From the NCBI RefSeq assembly GCF_905220975.1, contig NZ_CAJNBK010000007.1, forward strand, positions 124,001 to 188,000: a DNA stretch of 64,000 nt, read 5' to 3'. Positions within the stretch are counted from its first letter, which is position 1. Every line of letters begins with the position of its first letter. The DNA is from Paraburkholderia haematera. Its GTDB lineage: Bacteria > Pseudomonadota > Gammaproteobacteria > Burkholderiales > Burkholderiaceae. Under the pieces are notes generated by a model, which was not told the origin of the DNA, ran no database searches, and was given only the letters and a program-made list of their open reading frames with translations. The translations under genes were made by a program, and so were the position numbers. Of the stretch, positions 42,954-51,906 are shown piece after piece.

Positions 42954-43997
42954 TCAGGCCGCGGCGGCCGCTCGCTTGATGCTGTAGGGATTGAAGCGTA
43001 CGACCTCATCGCCGATCCACTCGTTGAGTTGCGTAAAGCGGCGCTGTAGCGGTTCGATTTCGTTCGCACCGAATACCTCGGCCGCCGTATCTGCGGCCCC
43101 AAACCCGCCTGTATTGCTAGGCACCACGCCGATAAGCTGCGGCGGTACGCGGTGCGCGGCGAGCAGGTCGTCGCGTGTCACATTCTTGATGTTGAAAAAC
43201 TCGTCTTTCGCCGTGACCTCGGACACCGGGATTAGCTGAATCCCTTCCTTTTTGCCGTTCGGCGCGTACATGAACAGGTTGCGGAAATTGCCCGGTCCCT
43301 TGCTGTTTTTCAACGCCTCGCGCAACGTGTCAACGTCCTCCTGCTTCTGAGCGGCATCTGTCATGTACAGGATAAACCCGGCATGCGATCCGTTCTCATA
43401 GTAGCGCCGGCGAAACAGCGTTGCCGACTCGTTCAACCATGCCGCGTGCAGTGCGCCGAGATATTCAGGCAGGCCATACACTTCCTGGTTGATATCCGGT
43501 TCCATCAAATTGAAGATCGCGCCAGGTTCGAATTCGTGCTTTTCCTGTATGCCGTTGACCTGAAAGAAGCGCTGCAAATCTGTCGCACGGCGCATGTACT
43601 TCGCCGGCGCCCGCTTGAGCGCGAGCGTGCCGCCGAGCCGGTTCTTTTGCCTCTCGATCGGGCCATTGCCAAACACCAGGAAATCAAGCGCCCACTTGTC
43701 GAATTCCTCGCGCGTGAGCAACTTGTGTGGAATGAAAGTAGACGAAAGCACATTGCGCTTGAAGTAAATCGCGGAGCTGTGATGCACGCCGGCGCGAAAT
43801 GACTTCGCGAGACCTGCGAACGACACCGGCGGCTCAAACCATTCGCCGGCCGACCAGCTCTCAACGTAATCCAGAATCTCGGCCCGATCCATAACCGGCA
43901 TCGGGTCGCCGAATGTGAAGGCCTCGGCCCGCGCTGGCGGTGCTGCAGTTGGCGCCGGCGCTGCGGCGTGCGTGTGGTTGTGTCTGCGCTTGCTCAA
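42954..43997 (-). CDS. Q: Phage portal protein (P2 gpQ family)
   Basis: 347 aa, the same size as P2 gpQ (344). It forms the dodecameric portal through which DNA enters the capsid. Family stretches are clear: YVESWSAGEWFEPPVSFAGLAKSFRAGVHHSSAIYFKRN, EPDINQEVYGLPEYLGALHAAWLNESATLFRRRYY and HRVPPQLIGVVPSNTGGFG. It is transcribed leftward and its start overlaps the terminase stop by four bases. Confidence 0.96.
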   Translation of the reverse strand: MSKRRHNHTHAAAPAPTAAPPARAEAFTFGDPMPVMDRAEILDYVESWSAGEWFEPPVSFAGLAKSFRAGVHHSSAIYFKRNVLSSTFIPHKLLTREEFDKWALDFLVFGNGPIERQKNRLGGTLALKRAPAKYMRRATDLQRFFQVNGIQEKHEFEPGAIFNLMEPDINQEVYGLPEYLGALHAAWLNESATLFRRRYYENGSHAGFILYMTDAAQKQEDVDTLREALKNSKGPGNFRNLFMYAPNGKKEGIQLIPVSEVTAKDEFFNIKNVTRDDLLAAHRVPPQLIGVVPSNTGGFGAADTAAEVFGANEIEPLQRRFTQLNEWIGDEVVRFNPYSIKRAAAAA

Positions 43998-45772
43998 TTT
44001 GAAAACTCCATAAAGCCTGTGTTGTTGGCGGTAATGCCCTCTAGCGGTTCATTGCCGAGCGCGTGAAGGCAAGCCCATGCAAGGTCCGCGTGACCGGTTT
44101 CCTCGCTGCGGCTCGCCTCATAGGTCACATGCTTTCCGCTCGCCGTCATGGTTTTTCGGATAGCCATGAAGGATTGCGCCAGGTCCGTCCATCCCGCATC
44201 GAACTCGAGGCGGCCCTTACCGATCACCGACAGGCCTTTGAGTACGAGCCGCCCTTTAACCTCTGGCGAGTAGTTGAGCGCGACCGCGTTCGGGTAGAAC
44301 TGGCGAACGAGCTGATACACGCCCTGGCCGATACCGGTCGTATCGATCGCCATGTATTCCACGTTGAAATCCTGTGTGATGCGCCTGATCGCATCGGCCT
44401 GGGCTTCGAAGTCCATGCCGCGCCATTGCTCCTTGTGGAGCACGCGAAACTTGCCACCGGGCACCGCCGGCGGCGCCACCACAATCAAGCCGGCCGAGTC
44501 TCCGGACAGGGCAGGGTCATAGCCGACCCATACAGGCCGGTAAGCGAAGGGGCGGGGCGCCAGTGGCTTGAAGTCTTCCCAAAGCTCCCACGAATCCACC
44601 ATACAGCGCTGCAAGTCGGCGAGCGGGAAAATCGATGCCGTGTCATCAATGAAGTGACACATCAACAGGTTGAGATATTCCTCGGGGCTGTACTCGAGCC
44701 CCAGCTCGGCAAGATCGAACAGATTGCAACCGCCGGCCACTGCGTCTTCGACCGTCACGATCTGGCGCCACTGCCGATCCTCGCAAAGCCGGCCGCGTGC
44801 AAGCGCCTTGTGTGTGACGTCGAGGTGCAGATGATCGGCCTTGGCGCGGCCGCGGTTGAAATGGTCGCCAGTCCAGAAGGAATAGGCCTCATGCTGCATG
44901 CTCGATGGCGTGGAGAAATAGGTTTTTCTCCACTTGCTATGCATCGCCATGCCCGATGCGACCTTGTTCAGCTTGCGAAAGCCGCCGACCCAGAAATACT
45001 CATCGAAATAGAAGTTGCCGTGATAGCTCTGCGCGGTGCGCGCGTTCGTGCCGAGAAAGTAAAGCATTGCCTCGTTGGGCAACAGGATCGGCTCACCGGT
45101 CAAGTCAACGTCCGCGGCCTCGCGCGCAAACTGGCACATGTACTGCCGGAACACATGCGCCTGTGCCTTGCTGGCCGATAGAAAAATCTGATTCCGGCCT
45201 GTCTCGATCGCATCAACCAGCGCCTCACGGGCGAAATACCACGTCGCGCCGATCTGCCGCGATTTCAGGATGTTGCGCGTGCGCTGATCGCGCTGGCGAT
45301 ACCAGACTTTTTGATAGTCGAACAGCGAATCGCGGAAGGCCTCGACGATCCTGTCGCGCTGCTCGTCACTGAATTCGTTGCGTACTGCCTTGGCCTTGCG
45401 CGGCGCCGTGTTGCGCGCCTCAATCGCTGGGTTTAGATCGCTCTCCCTGCCTGTCTCGCCGTACTTTTGGACACGCGCCATGCGCTCAACCTGCCGCATG
45501 AGCAAATCGACTTCCTTGAAGTCGCGGCCGTCTTTTTCCGGCTTGGCAATCAACACCGCAAGCCGCGTTTCTAACGACGACTCGATGCGTTCAATCGGCG
45601 TCGCCTTGTCCCATTCATCGCGCTGTTTCCACGCTTCGACTGTCGCGCGCTTGATTTCCAGATGGCGCGCGATCGACGTGACGCGCCAACCCTGCCAGTA
45701 GAGCGCGCGGGCTATACGGCGTGGGTCGGCATTCGATTCAAGTACAGGGGCGATTTCAGCGGTTTCTAGCAT
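43994..45772 (-). CDS. P: Terminase large (ATPase) subunit (P2 gpP family)
   Basis: 592 aa from the ATG at 45772, equal to P2 gpP (590). It packages DNA and cuts at cos with gpM. An N-terminal HTH (WRVTSIARHLEIKRATVEAWKQRDEW) precedes the ATPase with a Walker A-like SRQIGATWYF and Walker B FYFDEYFW. The RNase H-like nuclease domain has acidic WVGYDPALSGD and MAIDTTGIGQG. A longer open frame upstream to 45898 covers the divergent late promoter and is rejected. Confidence 0.96.
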   Translation of the reverse strand: MLETAEIAPVLESNADPRRIARALYWQGWRVTSIARHLEIKRATVEAWKQRDEWDKATPIERIESSLETRLAVLIAKPEKDGRDFKEVDLLMRQVERMARVQKYGETGRESDLNPAIEARNTAPRKAKAVRNEFSDEQRDRIVEAFRDSLFDYQKVWYRQRDQRTRNILKSRQIGATWYFAREALVDAIETGRNQIFLSASKAQAHVFRQYMCQFAREAADVDLTGEPILLPNEAMLYFLGTNARTAQSYHGNFYFDEYFWVGGFRKLNKVASGMAMHSKWRKTYFSTPSSMQHEAYSFWTGDHFNRGRAKADHLHLDVTHKALARGRLCEDRQWRQIVTVEDAVAGGCNLFDLAELGLEYSPEEYLNLLMCHFIDDTASIFPLADLQRCMVDSWELWEDFKPLAPRPFAYRPVWVGYDPALSGDSAGLIVVAPPAVPGGKFRVLHKEQWRGMDFEAQADAIRRITQDFNVEYMAIDTTGIGQGVYQLVRQFYPNAVALNYSPEVKGRLVLKGLSVIGKGRLEFDAGWTDLAQSFMAIRKTMTASGKHVTYEASRSEETGHADLAWACLHALGNEPLEGITANNTGFMEFSN

Positions 45773-45925
45773 GACCCCAAGTTTCTCGCGACGCGCGCGC
45801 GCAAGCATCCCTGGGCGTCTGTACCCATATCGGGAACATGTGCGAACCGTTGAGCTGCGGCGCGCGCAAACGCAAGATATGGACTCACGCTTAACCAACC
45901 TCTAAACCCGCTGGAGACCTAACAA
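45773..45925. promoter_or_regulatory. Divergent late promoters (PP/PO) with Ogr-like dyad
   Basis: 153 bp between the P and O starts. A dyad TGTACCC-N5-GGGAACA lies at 45820-45838, resembling the TGT...ACA Ogr site of P2 late promoters though one base wider. The TGTACCC half recurs at 52398-52404, just upstream of gene V, where P2 has its PV promoter. Confidence 0.5.
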
Positions 45926-46945
45926 ATGCAATTCCGCAAGCTGTCGCTAATGTCGTTCGCCGTTGCGGCGATCGCGTTCGCTTTCACGATGGACGCGCAT
46001 GCGGCGACGCTCGCCGTGAGTAGCGTTCTCAACCATTCCGATTTCTTCGGCGGCCACCTCGGCGCCGGCGCGCTCGCTATTGGCTCTATTGCTACGGCTG
46101 GCGCCGGCGGGTCGGTCAAGCATGCGGCAACCAAGTTTTTTCGTATCGCCGTCGAAGGTGCGACAAGTGACGGCCGGAGCATCGATCGCGCATCGCTGGT
46201 GCAGATGGCGAAGAACTACAACCCCGACGTGTATGGCGCACGGCTGAACCTCGAACACTATCGCGGCATCATCCCGGATAGCCCGTTCAAGGCATACGGC
46301 GACGTGATCGCACTGGAAACCCGCGATGAAACCGGTCCGCTCGCCGGAAAGCTCGGCCTGTATGCCCAGATCGCCCCGACGACCGACCTCGTCGCACTAA
46401 CGAAAGCCAAGCAAAAGATCTACACGTCGTGCGAAATCGATCCGTCATTCGCCGATACGAATCAGGCGTATCTCGTCGGCCTCGCCGTGACCGATAGCCC
46501 CGCAAGCCTCGGCACGCAGATTCTGTCTTTCGCAGCTCAGAACCCGGCGGCATCGCCGTTCGCAAGTCGCAAGCTGTCGCCGGCGAACCTCTTCACGGCG
46601 GCCGAGCCGGTGACGATCGAGCTGGATGAATTCACCACGACGCCGGGCATTGGCGCGCTGTTCTCCCGCGTCGCCGAACTGCTCGGCATGTCGAAGAAGA
46701 AAGACGCGAGCGACGAAACGCGATTCGCTGACGTAGGGCAAGCCGTCGAGACGCTCGCAGCGCACGGCAAGCAACAGGCCGACGCCGTCGCCGCCCTCAC
46801 GCAAACCGTCGCGGAGCTGACCGGGCTGCGCGAAGCCGACCGCAAGGCATTCGACGAACTGCATACGCAGCTTTCGGCGACCAGCGGCACGCAGGCACGG
46901 CCGCCGGCAACCGGCGCGCCCGCTGCTGTTGTGACCGACTGCTAA
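45926..46945 (+). CDS. O: Capsid scaffolding protein/protease (P2 gpO family) with signal-peptide-like N-terminus
   Basis: 339 aa; P2 gpO has 284. The gpO body starts only at about residue 68 (KFFRIAVEGATSDGRSIDR) and includes the protease segment (LNLEHYRGIIPDSPF with the active His, and a downstream TSCEIDPSF with Ser). The C-terminal scaffold helix region ends near residue 310. The first ~26 residues (MQFRKLSLMSFAVAAIAFAF then TMDAHA) look like a Sec signal peptide with an AxA site, followed by a Gly/Ala-rich linker. GGAG nine bases before the ATG and the lack of any later in-frame start near the body make the extension real. Confidence 0.9.
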   Translation: MQFRKLSLMSFAVAAIAFAFTMDAHAATLAVSSVLNHSDFFGGHLGAGALAIGSIATAGAGGSVKHAATKFFRIAVEGATSDGRSIDRASLVQMAKNYNPDVYGARLNLEHYRGIIPDSPFKAYGDVIALETRDETGPLAGKLGLYAQIAPTTDLVALTKAKQKIYTSCEIDPSFADTNQAYLVGLAVTDSPASLGTQILSFAAQNPAASPFASRKLSPANLFTAAEPVTIELDEFTTTPGIGALFSRVAELLGMSKKKDASDETRFADVGQAVETLAAHGKQQADAVAALTQTVAELTGLREADRKAFDELHTQLSATSGTQARPPATGAPAAVVTDC

Positions 46946-46985
46946 CCCGCATTCGTCCCTCTCACCGATCTAGGAGAATTTTTAG

Positions 46986-48005
46986 ATGCGCAATGAAACC
47001 CGCGAAAAGTTCGATGCCTACGTCGAAACTGTCGCCAAGCTGAACGGCGTTTCGAACGCCACCAAGAAATTTGCTGTCTCGCCAAGCGTGCAGCAAAAGC
47101 TCGAGACCCGCATTCAGGAGTCGAGCGACTTTCTGAAACGCGTCAATATGATCGGCGTGACCGAACAGCAAGGCGAGAAGCTCGGCCTCGGTATCGGCTC
47201 GCCGATTGCCGGCACGACCGACACCACGAAACAGGATCGCGAAACGACTGACGTTAGCGACCTCGATGCGAAGGGGTACATCTGCACGCAAACGAACTTC
47301 GATTCGCACATCACGTATGCGAAGCTCGACGCGTGGGCGAAGTTCGCTGACTTTCAGGCGAAATTGCGTGATGCGATCGTGAAGCGTCAGGCGCTCGACC
47401 GGATCGCGATCGGCTTCAACGGCACTTCGCGCGCGGCAACGTCCGACCGCACGAAAAACCCGCTGTTGCAGGACGTCAATAAGGGCTGGTTGCAGAAGTA
47501 TCGCGATGAAGCCGCAGCGCGAGTTCTGCACGAAGGCACGAAGGCGGCCGGAAAAGTGCAGGTAGGCAAGGGCGGTGATTACGAGAATCTCGACGCACTG
47601 GTTTTCGACATTCTCGCGAACATGGTCGATCCGTGGCACCAGGACGATACCGGCCTGTTTGTTTTCTGCGGCCGTGGTCTGATGCACGACAAGTATTTCC
47701 CGATCGTCAACACGACGCAGGCACCGACCGAAACCCTCGCGGCGGACGTGATCGTGAGCCAGAAGCGCATTGGCGGCCTGCCGGCGGTTAGTGTGCCGTT
47801 CTTCCCGCCTCATGCCTTGCTGATTACGCGTTTCGACAACCTGTCGATCTACACGCAGGACGGTGGGCGCCGGCGCAACATCGTCGATAACTCGAAGCGC
47901 GACCGTATCGAGAACTACGAATCGAGCAACGATGCGTATGTCGTCGAAGATTTCGGCTGCGGTGCGATGGCTGAAAACATCGAACTTCTGCCAAAGGCTG
48001 CGTGA
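46986..48005 (+). CDS. N: Major capsid protein (P2 gpN family)
   Basis: 339 aa against 357 in P2. Family start TREKFDAYVETVAKLNGV, the LGIGSPIAGTTDTT turn and the C-terminal ESSNDAYVVEDFG are clear. The N-terminal ~30 residues are probably removed by gpO. It assembles the icosahedral shell. Confidence 0.96.
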   Translation: MRNETREKFDAYVETVAKLNGVSNATKKFAVSPSVQQKLETRIQESSDFLKRVNMIGVTEQQGEKLGLGIGSPIAGTTDTTKQDRETTDVSDLDAKGYICTQTNFDSHITYAKLDAWAKFADFQAKLRDAIVKRQALDRIAIGFNGTSRAATSDRTKNPLLQDVNKGWLQKYRDEAAARVLHEGTKAAGKVQVGKGGDYENLDALVFDILANMVDPWHQDDTGLFVFCGRGLMHDKYFPIVNTTQAPTETLAADVIVSQKRIGGLPAVSVPFFPPHALLITRFDNLSIYTQDGGRRRNIVDNSKRDRIENYESSNDAYVVEDFGCGAMAENIELLPKAA

Positions 48006-48685
48006 TGAAAAGCCCCGCCCAACGCCATTACGAACGCGTCTCGGCCGAACTGGCGGCTGCCTCGGCCGCGCCTGGCGGGTCGCTCGCGGGCGCGAGCGCG
48101 TACGAGTTGATGCTTGCGAAGCTGGCGACCGATCGCCGGCGCCTGAAGGCGATCCAGTCGATCGAACGCAAGATCGACGTGAAGCGCGCGGAGCTGCTGC
48201 CCGAGTACGTCGATTACGTCGCGGGCGCACTGAGCGGCGGGCGGGGCGCGCAGGACGATGTTCTTACTACCGTGATGATCTGGCGTGTCGATGCGGGCGA
48301 CTTCGCCGGCGCGCTCGATATCGCCCGGTACGCACTGGCGCACCGCATGACACTGCCCGACCAGTACGACCGGCCGCTCGCGACTGCGATCGCCGAAGAA
48401 TTCGCGCAGGCTGCGCTCGCCGCGTTCAAGCTCGGCGACACGTTCGACGCGGGCCAGCTCGCCGAAGTGATGACGCTGACAGAGTCGGCCGACATGCACG
48501 ACCAGGTGCGGGCCAAGCTGCATAAGGCGCTTGGCAAAGCGCTACAGGATGCCGACAGAACTGCGGCACTCGATCACCTACGCCGCGCGTTGCAGCTCGA
48601 CGAACGCGCCGGCGTGAAACAGGACATTGCCCGGCTCGAAACCGAGCTGAGCGATGCGGCCGGCGCCAAAGCCGGCCGCAAGTAA
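48005..48685 (+). CDS. M: Terminase small / endonuclease subunit (P2 gpM family)
   Basis: 226 aa; the ATG at 48005 shares one base with the N stop (TGATG), with a GTG in frame just before it. The family start MKSPAQRHYERVSA is clear, and QYDRPLATAIAEEFAQAAL is typical. It recognises cos together with gpP. The extreme C-terminus is Ala/Gly-rich. Confidence 0.93.
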   Translation: MKSPAQRHYERVSAELAAASAAPGGSLAGASAYELMLAKLATDRRRLKAIQSIERKIDVKRAELLPEYVDYVAGALSGGRGAQDDVLTTVMIWRVDAGDFAGALDIARYALAHRMTLPDQYDRPLATAIAEEFAQAALAAFKLGDTFDAGQLAEVMTLTESADMHDQVRAKLHKALGKALQDADRTAALDHLRRALQLDERAGVKQDIARLETELSDAAGAKAGRK

Positions 48686-48787
48686 GGAGCCCCCCCGGCA
48701 TGGCGGCGCCGGCTGACGAAACGCAACACCTGACGGAAACGCGTTTCCGACGCCGGCCCACCGCCATCATTTTCTGAGCCATGTCCC

Positions 48788-49279
48788 ATGAGTAGCTTTC
48801 TCGCGACCGCTGAACCGACCACGCCCCAGACACCTGGCTCGCCGGCCAATGCCGCGATCGTCACAAACGACGGCTGGTTTCCCGACATCGACATGAACGC
48901 CTTGCGCGCGTCGATGCGGCTCGACGGCACCGCGACACATGAGCGCTTGCGCGACGCCACGATCGATGCGATTGCCAGCATCAATGCTGAGCTGGGCACA
49001 TGGCAGGCCGGCCAGCTCGCGGCCGGCTTTGTCGATCTGGCCGCCGTACCGGCGCCAAACATCGGCGGCGAAAGTGTGCAGCTCGCGCGCTATCGCCGCG
49101 CCGTTTTCAACTGCGCACACGCGGACCTCACCGAGCGGTACCGCGATTTCGATTCGACGAAATCCGGTGGCCAGAAGGCCGAAGACCTCGAAACGACCAT
49201 ATGCGATGCGCGCCGTAACGTGCGCTGGGCACTAAGCGACATGCGCGGCCTGCCGCGCGCCACGATTGAGCTGATCTGA
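48788..49279 (+). CDS. L: Head completion protein (P2 gpL family)
   Basis: 163 aa. Conserved NDGWFPDIDMNALRASMRLDGTATHERLRDATIDAIASIN and the C-terminal CDARRNVRWALSDMRG. It connects the portal to the tail side of the head. Its stop overlaps the X start by one base. Confidence 0.94.
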   Translation: MSSFLATAEPTTPQTPGSPANAAIVTNDGWFPDIDMNALRASMRLDGTATHERLRDATIDAIASINAELGTWQAGQLAAGFVDLAAVPAPNIGGESVQLARYRRAVFNCAHADLTERYRDFDSTKSGGQKAEDLETTICDARRNVRWALSDMRGLPRATIELI

Positions 49280-49485
49280 TGATCGTCACCGCACAACAGG
49301 GCGACACCGTCGATTCCCTTTGCTGGCGCCACTACGGCCGCACCGATAGCACGGTTGAGGCGGTACTCGAGGCGAACGCTGGCCTCGCCGATTACGGCGT
49401 ATTTCTGCCGATCGGCACGCCTGTTTTTCTTCCCGAGCTGGCGAGTGTCGATACATCGACGCCGCTCTTGCAACTGTTTGACTGA
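49279..49485 (+). CDS. X: Tail protein X (P2 gpX family, LysM-like)
   Basis: 68 aa, the usual length. One LysM-like fold: DTVDSLCWRHYGRTDSTVEAVLEANAGLADYGVFLPIGTPVFLPE. An essential tail component of uncertain position in P2. Confidence 0.95.
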   Translation: MIVTAQQGDTVDSLCWRHYGRTDSTVEAVLEANAGLADYGVFLPIGTPVFLPELASVDTSTPLLQLFD

Positions 49486-49512
49486 TTGACACACACGGAC
49501 CCAGGAGCCGAC

Positions 49513-49854
49513 ATGGCCGAACCGAGCACCACCACCCTCGCACTGTCGGCCGCGATCGGCCTCGCGAGCCTCACGCCGGGTATCGACGGCAACGCGCTGA
49601 TTGGCGCCTTCACGGGCGCCGCGCTCGTCGTCGTCACGTCGAAAGATATCGGCGCGTTAAAGCGCGTCGCCTACATGCTGATTTCGCTGGTGATGGGCTA
49701 TCTGGCCGCGCCTGAGATCGTCAACTCGACACCGATCAAGTCAACCGGCGTGGCGGCGTTCTTCGCGGCCGCACTGGTTATCACCGTGACGCTGCAACTG
49801 ATCGATCGGGTCAAAACGCTCGACCTGTTTGCGATGTTCAGGAAAGGAGGGTAG
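49513..49854 (+). CDS. Putative phage holin / membrane protein
   Basis: 113 aa, ATG at 49513 after CAGGAG. Three hydrophobic helices (about 10-45, 53-75 and 80-103) and a basic end (FAMFRKGG). It takes the place of P2 gene Y (holin) directly before the lysis cassette. Together with the next gene it may form a holin/antiholin pair. Confidence 0.7.
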   Translation: MAEPSTTTLALSAAIGLASLTPGIDGNALIGAFTGAALVVVTSKDIGALKRVAYMLISLVMGYLAAPEIVNSTPIKSTGVAAFFAAALVITVTLQLIDRVKTLDLFAMFRKGG

Positions 49855-49857
49855 GCC

Positions 49858-50130
49858 GTGCTGACTCCCGTTGCCTTGATCGCGCTCGCGGCCTACGTCG
49901 CCGCAATCGTGCGCGTGCTGACGTTTCGCAGGCAGGGCGCGCGGCACCGTCGCCATGTTTCATGGATCGCCTGGGCGCTTGTCGTCGTCATGGGCGGCTC
50001 GGCGATCGAGCTGGCGCTCCACGCGAAATCTGTCGGCATTTTCGAAGCTGGCTCGGCGGTACTGCTGGCCCTGTTTGTGTTTGGCGTGCGCGGCAACGTC
50101 GCGCGCCTGCTCTGGAGCAATGAATCATGA
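49858..50130 (+). CDS. Putative holin, 3-TM phage holin family
   Basis: 90 aa, GTG start with a strong GGAGG eight bases upstream. Three hydrophobic helices, the last followed by RGNVARLLW. It resembles the small 3-TM holins of Burkholderia P2-like phages. The stop overlaps the endolysin start (ATGA). Confidence 0.72.
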   Translation: MLTPVALIALAAYVAAIVRVLTFRRQGARHRRHVSWIAWALVVVMGGSAIELALHAKSVGIFEAGSAVLLALFVFGVRGNVARLLWSNES

Positions 50131-50933
50131 TGACGCACCGTTTTGGCGACCACGGCGACGACGTGGGCCTGTTGCAACGCCGCCTTATCCGCGCCGGCTT
50201 TGCCGTAGAAGTGACGCACCTGTACGACGGCGCGACCGAAGCCGCGGTGATCGCGCTGCAGAAGAAAACCGGCCTGATCGATGACGGCGTCGCCGGCCCG
50301 AAGACGCTGGCCGCGCTCGCGACTGGCCGGCGTGACCCTAAACACCTCGCGCTGGCCGATCTCGTCGCGGCGGCCGACAAACTCGGCGTACCGCTCGCAT
50401 GCGTGCGCGCCGTCAATGAGGTGGAATCAAGTGGATCTGGTTTTCTGCTCGATGATCGGCCGGCGATCCTGTTCGAACGCCACAAATTCTGGAAACAGCT
50501 ACAGGCGCGCGGCATCGATCCGGCGCCGATCGCGGCGAAGTATCCGAACATCCTTTCGCAGACGGCCGGCGGCTACCTCGGCAAAGCGGCCGAGTACACG
50601 CGCCTGGCATCAGCCGAGCTGATCGACGCCGGCGCCGCGTACGAGTCGGCGAGCTGGGGCGCATTCCAGGTGATGGGCTATCACTGGCAACGGCTCGGCT
50701 ATTCGAGCATCGACGATTTCGTCGCACGGATGGAAAACGGCGAAGCCGACCAGCTCGACGCGTTCGTGCGCTATGTGGCGGCCGATGCGGGCTTGCTTTC
50801 GGCGCTGAAGGGCAGGAAGTGGGCGGCGTTCGCCAAAGGCTACAACGGCGCGGATTACGCCCGCAACCTGTACGACGCGAAGCTCGCACAGGCTTATCTC
50901 AAGTACGCCGGGCCGACCAAGGCGGCCGCATGA
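50127..50933 (+). CDS. Endolysin: peptidoglycan-binding plus N-acetylmuramidase
   Basis: 268 aa. N-terminal PG_binding_1 repeat (GDDVGLLQRRLIRAGF to DGVAGPKTLAAL, residues ~8-66). The C-terminal N-acetylmuramidase domain (DUF3380 type) has the catalytic Glu in AVNEVESSGSGF (about residue 98) and the conserved RPAILFERHKFW, ASWGAFQVMGYHW, GRKWAAFAKGYNG and NLYDAKLAQAY. It degrades the wall for lysis and replaces the smaller P2 gpK. Confidence 0.95.
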   Translation: MMTHRFGDHGDDVGLLQRRLIRAGFAVEVTHLYDGATEAAVIALQKKTGLIDDGVAGPKTLAALATGRRDPKHLALADLVAAADKLGVPLACVRAVNEVESSGSGFLLDDRPAILFERHKFWKQLQARGIDPAPIAAKYPNILSQTAGGYLGKAAEYTRLASAELIDAGAAYESASWGAFQVMGYHWQRLGYSSIDDFVARMENGEADQLDAFVRYVAADAGLLSALKGRKWAAFAKGYNGADYARNLYDAKLAQAYLKYAGPTKAAA

Positions 50934-51376
50934 ACGCGTTCGCCGCACGTCTTGTTGCCCGCGTCGTCGCCGGCGTCGTCGCGGTGCTGCTGATCGTCGC
51001 CGGCGTCCAGTACGTGCGCGGGCTGCGCGCCGAGCTGGGCGGCGCACAGGACGCCGCCAAACGTGCCAAAGACGATCTGGCGGGCCGTGACGAAACAATC
51101 AGGCACCTGCAGGACGATGCGGCCGACAAGGCAAGGCAACAGCGCAAGCTCGATGCCGATCGCAACGGCATCGACGCGAAGCTCGCCGGCATCCGTGACG
51201 AAATGAGGAGATACAACAATGAAAGCGCAGAACTCCGCGCGTGGGCTGCTGGTGCTTTGCCTGCTGACATTGTCCGCATGCACGCAAGCCCCGCTCTCAC
51301 CGGCGCCGCCGATTACCTTGCAAGAGTGCCAGGCGGTGACGCGGTGCACGCTGCCGGCGATGGCACCGACAACTAA
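50930..51376 (+). CDS. lysB: Rz-like i-spanin (P2 LysB position)
   Basis: 148 aa. N-terminal signal-anchor helix (about 10-28) followed by a long coiled-coil periplasmic segment (GAQDAAKRAKDDLAGRDETIRHLQDDAADKARQQRK). The start overlaps the endolysin stop (ATGA). The inner-membrane half of the spanin that fuses membranes at lysis. Confidence 0.85.
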   Translation: MNAFAARLVARVVAGVVAVLLIVAGVQYVRGLRAELGGAQDAAKRAKDDLAGRDETIRHLQDDAADKARQQRKLDADRNGIDAKLAGIRDEMRRYNNESAELRAWAAGALPADIVRMHASPALTGAADYLARVPGGDAVHAAGDGTDN

Positions 51377-51497
51377 CGGCGCCCTCGACGACGCGCTACA
51401 GATGGTTAAGGCCGCGTGGGCAGCATGCGCGTCCAAGGTCGATATGGTGTTCGACTGCCAGTCGAAACTTAGGGCGCGGACGGCCGACCATGATTAA
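51219..51497 (+). CDS. lysC: Rz1-like outer-membrane spanin lipoprotein, nested in lysB
   Basis: 92 aa in a different frame, starting inside the Rz gene and running 121 bases past its end. Lipoprotein signal with lipobox LTLSAC (Cys about residue 21), then a proline-rich stretch (TQAPLSPAPPITL) typical of Rz1. Nested Rz/Rz1 architecture is a hallmark of lysis cassettes. Its end overlaps gene R by eight bases. Confidence 0.85.
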   Translation: MKAQNSARGLLVLCLLTLSACTQAPLSPAPPITLQECQAVTRCTLPAMAPTTNGALDDALQMVKAAWAACASKVDMVFDCQSKLRARTADHD

Positions 51498-51906
51498 ACC
51501 TGCAAGCCTACGCGCGGCGCTCGTCGCCGCAATTCCATCGCTGGCGACCGATCCCGAGCGCCTTACCGTTTTCATCGACGCCGGCCACGTTGCCGCGACC
51601 GGCACGCGAACGCCGTCATTTGAATACCGGTACACCGCGCATGCGATGGTGCTGGACTTCGCCGGCGAAGCCGATCACGTCTTTATCGCTATCGTCGAAT
51701 GGGCGCGCGCCAATCAGCCTGACCTTGTTACGAACGCCGATCAACGCGAATCCGGCATTACTTTCGAAGCCGATATCCTCAACAATCAAACGGTCGATCT
51801 GTCGATCAAACTGCAGCTCACTGAAAGTGTCGTCGTATCGACCGACGCGAGCGGCAAGCGCACAATCAGGCACGTCGACGACGCGGCCGATCACTGGCTT
51901 GGATGA
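51490..51906 (+). CDS. R: Tail completion protein (P2 gpR family)
   Basis: 138 aa. Conserved KPASLRAALVAAIPSLATDPERLTVFIDAGHV and YRYTAHAMVLDFAGEADHVFIAIVEWARANQPDLV. It acts with gpS at the head-proximal tail end. Confidence 0.93.
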   Translation: MIKPASLRAALVAAIPSLATDPERLTVFIDAGHVAATGTRTPSFEYRYTAHAMVLDFAGEADHVFIAIVEWARANQPDLVTNADQRESGITFEADILNNQTVDLSIKLQLTESVVVSTDASGKRTIRHVDDAADHWLG

